A stretch of 64,000 nt of DNA from TMP-86 sp044226865 (GTDB taxonomy: Bacteria; Pseudomonadota; Gammaproteobacteria; Steroidobacterales; Steroidobacteraceae). Of this stretch, positions 14,489 through 22,375 are shown in pieces. The stretch is from positions 1 to 64,000 of the forward strand of contig JBGAGE010000003.1 in NCBI GenBank assembly GCA_044226865.1. Direction: 5' to 3'. The notes below the pieces were generated by a model, which was given only the letters and a program-made list of their open reading frames with translations, was not told the DNA's origin and ran no database searches. The position numbers and the translations under genes are program-made. Position 1 is the stretch's first letter. The number at the start of each line of letters is the position of its first letter.

Positions 14489-15796
14489 TCAACCGCCCTT
14501 GCGCTGGCGAGCCTCGCGATCGCGCGCGCGGCGTTGCTCCAGCGCCTCGCCAATCTTGATTTCCAGGCCGCGTGGTACCGGCTGGTAGTAACGCTTCTCG
14601 GGAATCCCGTCCGGAAAATAGCGCTCACCCGCCGCGTGCGCGCCCGGCTCGTCGTGGGCGTAGCGGTAATCCTTGCCGTAGCCGATGTCCTTCATCAGGC
14701 GCGTCGGTGCATTGCGCAGATGCAGCGGCACGTCGAGGGAGCCCTGCGATTGCGCATCGGCGCTGGCGGCGTTGTAGGCGGTGTACACGGCATTGCTCTT
14801 GGCCGCACAGGCCATGAAGATCACCGCCTGGGCGATGGCAAGCTCCCCTTCGGGGCTGCCCAGTCGCTCGTAAACGGCACAGGCTTCCAGCGCCAAGGTG
14901 AGTGCACGCGGATCCGCATTGCCGATGTCCTCGCTCGCCATGCGCAGCACGCGCCGTGCCACGTACAAGGGATCGCAGCCACCGGCCAGCATGCGGCACA
15001 ACCAGTACAGCGCGGCATCGGGATCACTGCCTCGAACCGATTTGTGCAGGGCGGAGATCTGGTCGTAGAAATGCTCACCACCCTTGTCGAAGCGCACGTA
15101 GGTGCTGCCGATGACGCCGCGCGCGGATTCGAGTGTCAGGTGCCGGTCGACCGCGAGGTCCGCCGCCGTCTCCAGCAGGTTCAACAGACGGCGCGCATCG
15201 CCATCGGCCGCGGCGATCAACAGTTCACGCGCCTGGTCCTCCATCGTCAGGCCTAGGCCTCCGAGGCCACGTTCCTGGTCGGCAAGAGCGCGATCCATCA
15301 ATTGGGAAAGGTCTTCGTGCTCGAGCCGCTTGAGCACGTAGACGCGGGCGCGCGACAGCAGTGCGTTGTTGACCTCGAACGAGGGGTTCTCCGTGGTGGC
15401 GCCGATGAACACCAGCGTGCCATCCTCCACGTACGGCAGGAAGGTATCCTGCTGCGACTTGTTGAAGCGATGCACTTCGTCCAGGAACAACACCGTGCCA
15501 CGGGTGGGTCGCAGCGCCTTTGCCGTCTCGACCACCGCGCGAATGTCCTTGATGCCCGCCATGACCGCCGACAGCGTCACGAACTCCGCATTCAAACCAT
15601 GCGCGAACAGCCGCGCGAGCGTGGTCTTGCCGGTGCCTGGCGGCCCCCACAGGATCATCGAGTGTGGTTTGCCGGCCTGGATCGCCCGGCGAAGCGGCGC
15701 ACCCTCGCCCACCAGGTGTTTCTGACCGCCGTATTCCTCGATGCTGCGGGGACGCATGCGATCGGCGAGCGGACGATAGGCGGAAGAGGTGTTCAC
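14489..15796 (-). CDS. rarA: Replication-associated recombination protein A (RarA/MgsA)
   Basis: A clamp-loader-like AAA+ ATPase acting at stalled replication forks. About 435 residues from a GTG at 15796, where the homologous N-terminus (NTSSAYRPLADRMRPRSIEEYGGQ) begins; the frame upstream to 15910 is not conserved. Walker A is WGPPGTGKTTLA, Walker B FLDEVHRFN, sensor 1 FIGATTENPSFE, and the C-terminal tetramerization block has CDPLYVARRVLRMASEDIG. The start follows the vanZ stop by four bases, so it is translated as part of the ftsK-lolA-vanZ-rarA unit. Confidence 0.95.
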   Translation of the reverse strand: MNTSSAYRPLADRMRPRSIEEYGGQKHLVGEGAPLRRAIQAGKPHSMILWGPPGTGKTTLARLFAHGLNAEFVTLSAVMAGIKDIRAVVETAKALRPTRGTVLFLDEVHRFNKSQQDTFLPYVEDGTLVFIGATTENPSFEVNNALLSRARVYVLKRLEHEDLSQLMDRALADQERGLGGLGLTMEDQARELLIAAADGDARRLLNLLETAADLAVDRHLTLESARGVIGSTYVRFDKGGEHFYDQISALHKSVRGSDPDAALYWLCRMLAGGCDPLYVARRVLRMASEDIGNADPRALTLALEACAVYERLGSPEGELAIAQAVIFMACAAKSNAVYTAYNAASADAQSQGSLDVPLHLRNAPTRLMKDIGYGKDYRYAHDEPGAHAAGERYFPDGIPEKRYYQPVPRGLEIKIGEALEQRRARDREARQRKGG

Positions 15797-15800
15797 GGCG

Positions 15801-16199
15801 TCACGGACGCGCAGCGGGCAAGAAGCGCTCGGCGAGGATTCCCCACTCCCCGAGTCCCGCGCGGGCCAGCAGCAGGGCAATGGCGATGCCCGTCGCATCG
15901 GCCAGGACATCCTTGTAATCCATGGAGCGTGTGGTCGTGAACGTGCCCTGCGCCACCTCGATCAGGATCCCCAACAGCAGGAAGGCCATGGCCACCCGAA
16001 CCCAGCGGCCGCGGGGATACAGCCCGCAGAACCACGCCGTCAGCCCGAAGAAGGCGATGGCGTGCTCGGCCTTGTCGGGCAGGAATCGCGCCACCGGCTC
16101 GATGTCCGGTCCCGGCAGCAGGCACGCCGCGACCACGACGACGATCATCAGCCAGCCCCCGGCCAGCCAGAGGCGCGCGTGGCGCAGATCGGTTCTCAT
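15801..16199 (-). CDS. VanZ-like membrane protein
   Basis: A small membrane protein of 132 residues with four hydrophobic helices. The conserved patterns DKAEHAIAFFGLTAWF and the later MDYKDVLADATGIAIALLLA are typical of VanZ-like proteins, whose biochemical function is unknown despite the link of VanZ to teicoplanin resistance. It overlaps the start of lolA by four bases on one side and lies four bases from rarA on the other, so it is embedded in the operon. No resistance genes are nearby, so a resistance role is unlikely. Confidence 0.85.
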   Translation of the reverse strand: MRTDLRHARLWLAGGWLMIVVVVAACLLPGPDIEPVARFLPDKAEHAIAFFGLTAWFCGLYPRGRWVRVAMAFLLLGILIEVAQGTFTTTRSMDYKDVLADATGIAIALLLARAGLGEWGILAERFLPAARP

Positions 16200-16834
16200 G
16201 GTCCAGCGGGCGCGCCGCCAATCACATCGACGCCTGCCGGTGGCGTGAAGCTGAACAGATTGCCAGGCAGAGGCTGGTTGCGCACGGCATGCGTGAAGCT
16301 CAACTCGGTGAGCTGGTTGAGCTTGTCAGCCAACTGCATACGCAGCAACTCGCCTTTCTGGAAGCCGATGCGTGCGGCGAGGAAATCAGCGCCATGGCGC
16401 CTGGGCCGCAGTTCGAACCACTCGACGCCGTCCTTCTGCGGAAGCGCCTTGATGTCGAACTCCGCGCTCACCGGCGCGCCCGAGGACAACAGCACCGCGG
16501 GCGTGCTGGCAAGCGTGGCATCGAGGTCGCGCACGTTCACCTGGGCGAGGTCTTTGTCGTAGAACCAGAGCTTCCTGCCGTCGGCGAGGACCAGCTGCTC
16601 GCTGGGCTTGAGGTAATCCCAGCGAAACTTTCCCGGCTTCTGCAGGTAGAGATGACCGGAGGCCATGCGCGGCGGCTGGCCGGTGTTGCCGACGACGTTC
16701 TGCTCGAAATCGGCCGACCAGGTGGACAGCCCGGCGAAGTACTGATCGACGCGCGCGGCGGCGGTCTCGGCAGACCGCGCCGGCGAGCCGGCGCACGCGA
16801 ACCACAGGACGAAAAACGGCAGGATGCGACGCAT
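16196..16834 (-). CDS. lolA: Outer-membrane lipoprotein carrier protein LolA
   Basis: Periplasmic chaperone that takes lipoproteins from the LolCDE complex to the outer membrane. The 212 residues start with a signal peptide (MRRILPFFVLWFACAGSPARSAE) and continue with the LolA fold: WSADFEQNVVG, SGHLYLQKPGKFRWDYLKPSEQLVLADG and LWFYDKDLAQVNVRDLDATLASTPAVLL. The start codon overlaps the ftsK stop by one base. lolA next to ftsK and rarA is a conserved gammaproteobacterial arrangement. Its partners lolC, lolE and lolD are at 54.3-57.5 kb. Confidence 0.95.
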   Translation of the reverse strand: MRRILPFFVLWFACAGSPARSAETAAARVDQYFAGLSTWSADFEQNVVGNTGQPPRMASGHLYLQKPGKFRWDYLKPSEQLVLADGRKLWFYDKDLAQVNVRDLDATLASTPAVLLSSGAPVSAEFDIKALPQKDGVEWFELRPRRHGADFLAARIGFQKGELLRMQLADKLNQLTELSFTHAVRNQPLPGNLFSFTPPAGVDVIGGAPAGP

Positions 16835-19167
16835 CAGTCCTGGACCGGGGCGGCGACCAGGATCTCGCGGCTGCCATTGGGTTGCAGCGGACCGACGAGG
16901 CCGGCCGCTTCCATTGTCTCCACCAGGCGCGCCGCGCGGTTGTAGCCAATCTTCAGGCGGCGTTGCACGCCGGAAATGGACGCCTTGCGCGTCTCGACCA
17001 CGATGCGCACCGCCTCATCGTACAGGGGGTCCTGCTCGCCGTCGGCCTCCTCGCCGCCCCCCTCCTCGTCATCGGAGGGAAAGCCGGGAATCGGCGACTT
17101 GGGACCGGTGATGATTTCATCGATGTAGGTCGGCGGTGGCCCCTTCTTCAGTCCCGCGACCACGCGATGCACTTCCTGGTCGGACACGAAGGCACCGTGC
17201 ACGCGCGTGGGCACCGCCGTGCCGGGCGGCAGGTACAGCATGTCGCCATGGCCGAGCAGGGATTCGGCGCCGCTCTGGTCGAGGATGGTGCGGGAATCCA
17301 CCTTGGCCGAGACCTGGAAGGCGATGCGCGAGGGAATGTTCGCCTTGATGAGGCCGGTGATCACGTCCACCGAGGGGCGTTGAGTGGCGAGGATCAGATG
17401 GATGCCCGACGCGCGCGCCTTCTGCGCAAGCCTTGCGATCAGCTCTTCAACCTTCTTGCCCACGATCATCATGAGATCCGCGAGTTCGTCGATGATGACC
17501 ACCACGAACGGCAGGGGCGTAAGGTCGGGGATGTCCTCCGCGACCACGCCGGGCACGCCCTGCGCGATCTTCTGCATGAGGATCGGGTCCTTGATGGGCT
17601 TGCCCGCATCCGCCGCATCCTTGACCTTGCGATTGAAGCCGCCGATGTTGCGCACACCGAGGAGGGACATGAGCTGGTAGCGTCGCTCCATTTCCGCCAC
17701 CGACCAGCGCAGCGCATTGGCGGCATGCTTCATGTCGGTGACCACCGGCGCCAACAGGTGCGGAATGCCCTCGTACACCGATAATTCCAGCATCTTCGGG
17801 TCGATCATGATCATGCGCACGTGCTCGGGCGTGGCCTTGTAGATCAGGCTCAACACCATGGCATTGATGCCCACCGACTTGCCCGAGCCCGTGGTGCCGG
17901 CGATCAGCAGGTGCGGCATGCGCGCCAGGTCCGCCACCACCGGCACACCACCGATGTCCTTGCCCAGGGCCAGCGCCAGGGGCGAGCCGACATCGTCATA
18001 AGGCTTGGACTTGATGATCTCGCCCAGGGTGACGATTTCGCGCTTCTCGTTGGGAATTTCCAGTCCCACCACCGATTTGCCGGGGATCACTTCCACCACG
18101 CGCACGCTGATGGCGGAGAGTTCGCGCGCCAGGTCCTTCGACAGGTTGCTGATCTGGCTGACCTTCACGCCAGGCGCGGGGCGCAGCTCGAAGCGCGTCA
18201 CCACGGGGCCTGGCTGCACCGCCACCACTTCGGCCTCGACGCCGAAATTGCGCAGCTTCAACTCGACCAGGCGCGACATCGCCTCCAGTGCTTCTTCCGA
18301 ATAGGAAGACTCGCGCTGGCCGGGCTCGTCGAGAAAATCCAGCGAGGGCAATTCGCTGGACTTTGGGGCATCGAACAACGGCACCTGCCGTTCGCGCTCC
18401 ACGCGTTCGCTCTTTTCGGGAACCGGTGCCGGCGGCTCGATGCGCGGCGGCGGACGCGCGGCGACCTTTTTCTGTTCCTCGCGAACCTGGCCCTGGCGCG
18501 CTTGCTTGCGCACCTGGCCCGCCGAGAGTTCCTTGCGTTGCGCGCGCTTTTTCTGCAGCCACTCGATGCCGTTCAAGACCCAGGCGCCGATCCGGTCCAT
18601 GATCTCGAACCAGGAAACCCCCAGGAACAGGGCCACGCCCGCCAGCCACAGTCCCAACAGCAGGAGTGTCGCACCGAGGAAGGAAAGCCCATGCGCGGTG
18701 CTGCCGCCGGTGAGCTCGCCCACCACCCCGCCGGCGCTGTTGGGAAACGAGGATCCATCCCAATGCAAGGTGGCAAGCCCGCAGCTGGTGAGCAGCGTCA
18801 GCAGGAACCCGCCGGCGCGCAGTGCGGCGCTCAATCGCGACTTGGATTCCGGAAGGCTTTGTTCCTTGTGCACGAACCAGCCGGCGAAGCCCAGCATCAG
18901 CGGAAACAGGTACGCCGGCCGCCCGAACAGGAAGAAGAAGAACCCCGCCAGCCACGCGCCCACCGGACCGATCCAATTGCCCATGGCGCCCGGCTCGCCG
19001 GTATCGGCAAACCCGGGGTCGCGCGCGTGGTAGGAGAACAGCGCCAGCAGCAGGATGAGCGCGAGCGCTCCCAGCACCCACAGGGTTCCCTCGCGCAGGG
19101 AACGCGACACCGCCGCCGAAATCTTCGGCTTCTGCTTCGACTTGCTGCTCTCGCTGGACTCGGCCAA
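16834..19167 (-). CDS. ftsK: DNA translocase FtsK
   Basis: Septal DNA pump that clears and aligns chromosome termini and activates XerCD recombination at dif. At 777 residues it is a short FtsK. Four transmembrane helices (residues 28-215) are followed by a short charged linker (about 215-290), then the motor: alpha/beta domains, Walker A IAGTTGSGKSVGIN, Walker B VVVIIDELADLMM, and the gamma winged-helix domain (SISGVQRRLKIGYNRAARLVE) that reads KOPS sites. The protein starts MAESSESSKSKQK. First gene of the operon continuing to lolA; divergent from trxB with 76 bases between. Confidence 0.96.
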   Translation of the reverse strand: MAESSESSKSKQKPKISAAVSRSLREGTLWVLGALALILLLALFSYHARDPGFADTGEPGAMGNWIGPVGAWLAGFFFFLFGRPAYLFPLMLGFAGWFVHKEQSLPESKSRLSAALRAGGFLLTLLTSCGLATLHWDGSSFPNSAGGVVGELTGGSTAHGLSFLGATLLLLGLWLAGVALFLGVSWFEIMDRIGAWVLNGIEWLQKKRAQRKELSAGQVRKQARQGQVREEQKKVAARPPPRIEPPAPVPEKSERVERERQVPLFDAPKSSELPSLDFLDEPGQRESSYSEEALEAMSRLVELKLRNFGVEAEVVAVQPGPVVTRFELRPAPGVKVSQISNLSKDLARELSAISVRVVEVIPGKSVVGLEIPNEKREIVTLGEIIKSKPYDDVGSPLALALGKDIGGVPVVADLARMPHLLIAGTTGSGKSVGINAMVLSLIYKATPEHVRMIMIDPKMLELSVYEGIPHLLAPVVTDMKHAANALRWSVAEMERRYQLMSLLGVRNIGGFNRKVKDAADAGKPIKDPILMQKIAQGVPGVVAEDIPDLTPLPFVVVIIDELADLMMIVGKKVEELIARLAQKARASGIHLILATQRPSVDVITGLIKANIPSRIAFQVSAKVDSRTILDQSGAESLLGHGDMLYLPPGTAVPTRVHGAFVSDQEVHRVVAGLKKGPPPTYIDEIITGPKSPIPGFPSDDEEGGGEEADGEQDPLYDEAVRIVVETRKASISGVQRRLKIGYNRAARLVETMEAAGLVGPLQPNGSREILVAAPVQD

Positions 19168-19243
19168 GGATATACCTTTCGCGCGCGGACGGATTTACAT
19201 ACCATGAGCCCGCGCAACTTCAAGTTAGAGGGAAAAATTATAC

Positions 19244-20227
19244 ATGAGCGTCGCCCGACACAGCCGGCTCGTCATCCTGGGTTCCGGTCCCGCCGGCTAC
19301 AGTGCGGCCGTCTATGCCGCCCGCGCCAATCGCAAGCCCCTGTTGATCACGGGACTCGAACAAGGCGGCCAGCTGATGACCACCACCGACGTGGACAATT
19401 GGCCCGGCGATGTGCACGGATTGCAGGGCCCGGCCCTGATGGAGCGCATGCGCCAGCATGCTGAACGCTTCCACACCGAGATTGTCGTAGACCATATCAA
19501 TCGCGTGGAGTTGCGCCAGCGGCCCTTCAAGCTCGAGGGTGACAGCGGCACGTACACCTGCGATGCGCTGATCATCGCCACCGGCGCCTCGGCCAAGTAC
19601 CTGGGGCTGCCCTCGGAAGAAGCCTTCCGCGGCAAGGGCGTGTCCGCCTGCGCCACCTGCGATGGCTTTTTCTATCGCGGCAAGCAGGTGGCGGTGGTGG
19701 GCGGCGGCAACACGGCGGTGGAGGAAGCACTGTATTTGAGCAACATCGCCGCGCACGTCACGCTCATCCACCGCCGCGACACGCTGCGCGCGGAGCGGAT
19801 TTTGCAGGATCGCCTGTTCGGTTTGGAGAAAAGCGGCAAGGCCACCTTGCTATGGAATCGTTCGGTCGAGGAAATCCTGGGCGACGACGCCGGCGTCACC
19901 GGCATCCGCATCAAGAACAATATCGACGGCAAGCACCACGAACTGGGGCTCGATGGCGTGTTCATCGCCGTGGGACACCAGCCGAACACCCAACTGTTCG
20001 AGGGTCAGCTGGCCATGCGCGGCGGCTACCTGCAGGTCAAGGGCGGCAGCGAGGGAGATGCCACGGCAACGAGCGTGGCCGGTGTTTTCGCCGCCGGCGA
20101 TGTGGCGGATCATGTCTATCGACAGGCGGTGACCTCGGCAGGCACCGGCTGCATGGCGGCGCTGGACGCCGACAAATACCTTGAGCGCGAACACGCCGAA
20201 ACCGCCCTCGCAGCTCAGCGCGCATAG
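19244..20227 (+). CDS. trxB: Thioredoxin-disulfide reductase
   Basis: NADPH-dependent flavoenzyme that keeps thioredoxin reduced. The 327 residues contain the FAD-binding GSGPAG (residues 13-18), the redox-active CATC (Cys136 and Cys139), the NADPH-binding GGGNTAVEE, and the C-terminal FAD block GVFAAGDV. Divergent from ftsK, as in E. coli apart from the missing lrp gene. The 3' end overlaps the next frame by 47 bases. Confidence 0.96.
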   Translation: MSVARHSRLVILGSGPAGYSAAVYAARANRKPLLITGLEQGGQLMTTTDVDNWPGDVHGLQGPALMERMRQHAERFHTEIVVDHINRVELRQRPFKLEGDSGTYTCDALIIATGASAKYLGLPSEEAFRGKGVSACATCDGFFYRGKQVAVVGGGNTAVEEALYLSNIAAHVTLIHRRDTLRAERILQDRLFGLEKSGKATLLWNRSVEEILGDDAGVTGIRIKNNIDGKHHELGLDGVFIAVGHQPNTQLFEGQLAMRGGYLQVKGGSEGDATATSVAGVFAAGDVADHVYRQAVTSAGTGCMAALDADKYLEREHAETALAAQRA

Positions 20228-21380
20228 GCTCGACAGCCTCGCGGACATCGATGCCCGGCAATGGAATGCGCTGGCGGGCGGCAGCCAGCCGTTCCTGCGG
20301 CACGAATTCCTGCTCGCCCTGGAGGAAACCGGTTGCGCCAGCGCGGAGAGCGGCTGGGCGCCGCAACATCTGCTGCTGCGCGATGCACAAGGCCAGGTCC
20401 TGGCCGCGGCGCCGACCTACCTGAAGGCGCATTCGCGCGGCGAATTCGTCTTCGACTTTTCCTGGGCGAATGCCTATCAGCAGCGGCGCCTCGAGTATTA
20501 CCCCAAGCTCCTCACCGCCGTGCCCTTCACCCCGGTGAGCGGTGCGCGACTGCTGATCGCCGACGAATCGCAACGCGCCGGCCTCGAGGCCGCCCTGGCC
20601 GCCGCGGCCTGCGAGATCGTGCGCCAATCAGGACTTTCCTCCTGGCATGTGTTGTTTCCGGTCGAAGCCCAGGCGACCATGCTGACGCGCGCGGGGTTGA
20701 TCCAGCGGCGGGATTGCCAGTTCCATTGGTACAACCACGGCTATGGGAGCTTCGAGGATTTCCTCGCGGGATTCACCGCGGAGAAGCGCAAGAAGGCCAA
20801 GCGCGAAAGGCGCCGGGTGGCAGAAGCCGGCATCAGCTTCCAGACCCTCTTGGGTGGCGAAGTGGACCACGCGCTTTGGAACGCCCTCTACACTTTCTAT
20901 GCCGACACCTTTCACCGGCACGGCCACCGGCCCTATCTGAACCTCGCGTTCTTCAAGCGCATCGCCGCCGCCCTGCCGGACAAGCTCATGCTCAAGGTCG
21001 CGCGCATGGGGAGCGAGCCGATCGCCGTGGCGATTTTCTTCCGGGATGACGACGCCCTCTACGGCCGCTACTGGGGCGCAGGCGGCAACTTCCACAGCCT
21101 GCATTTCGAGACCTGCTACTACCAGGGCATCGAGTACTGCATCGAGCACGGACTGTCGCGCTTCGAACCGGGCACCCAGGGGGAGCACAAGGTGCCGCGC
21201 GGGTTCGTTCCCACGCTCACCTCCTCCGCTCACTACATCGCGCATCCGGGGTTCGATGCCGCGATCCGCGACTTTGCGCAACGCGAAGCCCGGGCCGTGG
21301 ATGAATACGCCCAGGGCATCAATGAGCACCTGCCCTTCCATCGCGAAGCGGCGACCGAATTGCGCGTCGCCGACTTTTGA
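20181..21380 (+). CDS. DUF482 / FemAB-like N-acyltransferase family protein
   Basis: A 399-residue protein of the DUF482 family (often labelled 'peptidogalycan biosynthesis/recognition protein'), with a GNAT-like double fold like FemAB transferases. Recognisable blocks are QPFLRHEFLLALEETG, FDFSWANAYQQ, HWYNHGYGSFEDFLAGFTAEKRKKAKRER, the tail FEPGTQGEHKVPRGF, and HYIAHPGFDAAI. The substrate is not known. The start is uncertain: the only usable codon before the conserved N-terminus is the TTG at 20181 inside trxB, without a clear ribosome site. Translational coupling to trxB is likely. It occupies the place of cydDC in E. coli. Confidence 0.82.
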   Translation: MSANTPKPPSQLSAHRLDSLADIDARQWNALAGGSQPFLRHEFLLALEETGCASAESGWAPQHLLLRDAQGQVLAAAPTYLKAHSRGEFVFDFSWANAYQQRRLEYYPKLLTAVPFTPVSGARLLIADESQRAGLEAALAAAACEIVRQSGLSSWHVLFPVEAQATMLTRAGLIQRRDCQFHWYNHGYGSFEDFLAGFTAEKRKKAKRERRRVAEAGISFQTLLGGEVDHALWNALYTFYADTFHRHGHRPYLNLAFFKRIAAALPDKLMLKVARMGSEPIAVAIFFRDDDALYGRYWGAGGNFHSLHFETCYYQGIEYCIEHGLSRFEPGTQGEHKVPRGFVPTLTSSAHYIAHPGFDAAIRDFAQREARAVDEYAQGINEHLPFHREAATELRVADF

Positions 21381-21395
21381 ACGGGCGCAAGCGGC

Positions 21396-22082
21396 ATGAC
21401 GCGCCTGATCTGGCTATCCGAAACGCAAGACCCACAGTGGTTTCCGCCGGTGGAACTGGCCTTGAAGGAACCGGAAGGGTTGCTGGCCGCCGGCGGCGAC
21501 CTGTCTCCGCAACGCTTGCTGGCCGCGTACCAGCGGGGGATCTTCCCCTGGTACTCGCAGCAGCAACCCATCCTGTGGTGGTCGCCGGATCCCCGCATGG
21601 TGTTGTTTCCGCCACAGTTCAAATGCTCCCGGAGCCTGGGCAAGACCCTGCGCAACGGGCCCTTCAAGACGCACCTGGATCGGGATTTCGGCGGCGTCAT
21701 CCGCGCCTGCGCGGCGCCGCGCCGCTCAGGCCCGGGCACCTGGCTGAGCGAACCCATGATGAGCGCCTATCAGCAGTTGCATGCACTGGGACATGCGCAT
21801 TCGGTGGAGACCTGGCAGGGAGAGGATTTGGTGGGAGGCCTGTACGGCGTGCACCTGGGAGGCGTGTTTTTTGGCGAGTCCATGTTCAGCCGCGCGCGCG
21901 ATGCCTCGAAGGTGGCGCTCGCCCGGCTGGTGCAGGAATGCGACGCGCGCGGCATCCGGCTCATCGACTGCCAGGTGGCCAGCGACCACCTGCTCAGCCT
22001 GGGTGCGCGCGAGATCCGGCGAGCCGAGTTCCTCGATGGCTTGCGGCAATGGGCTCGGCCGACACCGTCAAAATGGGCGTAA
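21396..22082 (+). CDS. aat: Leucyl/phenylalanyl-tRNA--protein transferase
   Basis: Adds Leu or Phe to proteins with N-terminal Arg or Lys, creating N-degrons that ClpS delivers to ClpAP. The 228-residue protein has the family signature GLLAAGGDLSPQRLLAAYQRGIFPW, WWSPDPRMVLFP, and GGLYGVHLGGVFFGESMFS. It lies in trxB-DUF482-aat-infA and faces clpA, whose product with ClpS degrades its substrates, so the window holds the tail-end steps of the N-degron pathway side by side. Confidence 0.96.
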   Translation: MTRLIWLSETQDPQWFPPVELALKEPEGLLAAGGDLSPQRLLAAYQRGIFPWYSQQQPILWWSPDPRMVLFPPQFKCSRSLGKTLRNGPFKTHLDRDFGGVIRACAAPRRSGPGTWLSEPMMSAYQQLHALGHAHSVETWQGEDLVGGLYGVHLGGVFFGESMFSRARDASKVALARLVQECDARGIRLIDCQVASDHLLSLGAREIRRAEFLDGLRQWARPTPSKWA

Positions 22083-22143
22083 ATTGCATAAACCAGGCCA
22101 TCCATGCACAATGCGCGCGGTCGCGTCCATACCACAAGGCAGC

Positions 22144-22362
22144 ATGTCGAAAGAAGAGGCCATTCAGTTCGAAGGCGAAGTCGTGGAGACTTTGCCCAAC
22201 ACCACGTTTCGGGTGAAGTTGAAGACCGGTCATATCGTGACCGCCCATATCTCCGGGAAGATGCGCAAGAACTACATCCGCATCCTCACCGGTGACCAGG
22301 TCACCGTGGAGATGACTCCTTACGACTTGAGCAAGGGCCGCATCATCTACCGCGGCCGCTGA
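22144..22362 (+). CDS. infA: Translation initiation factor IF-1
   Basis: The 72-residue S1-like OB-fold factor that occupies the A site of the 30S subunit during initiation. It begins MSKEEAIQFEGEVVETLPN and ends YDLSKGRIIYRGR, near-identical to the usual bacterial protein. It is 61 bases after aat and ends 13 bases from the convergent clpA stop. Confidence 0.97.
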   Translation: MSKEEAIQFEGEVVETLPNTTFRVKLKTGHIVTAHISGKMRKNYIRILTGDQVTVEMTPYDLSKGRIIYRGR

Positions 22363-22375
22363 CCCGCCTGTCCGA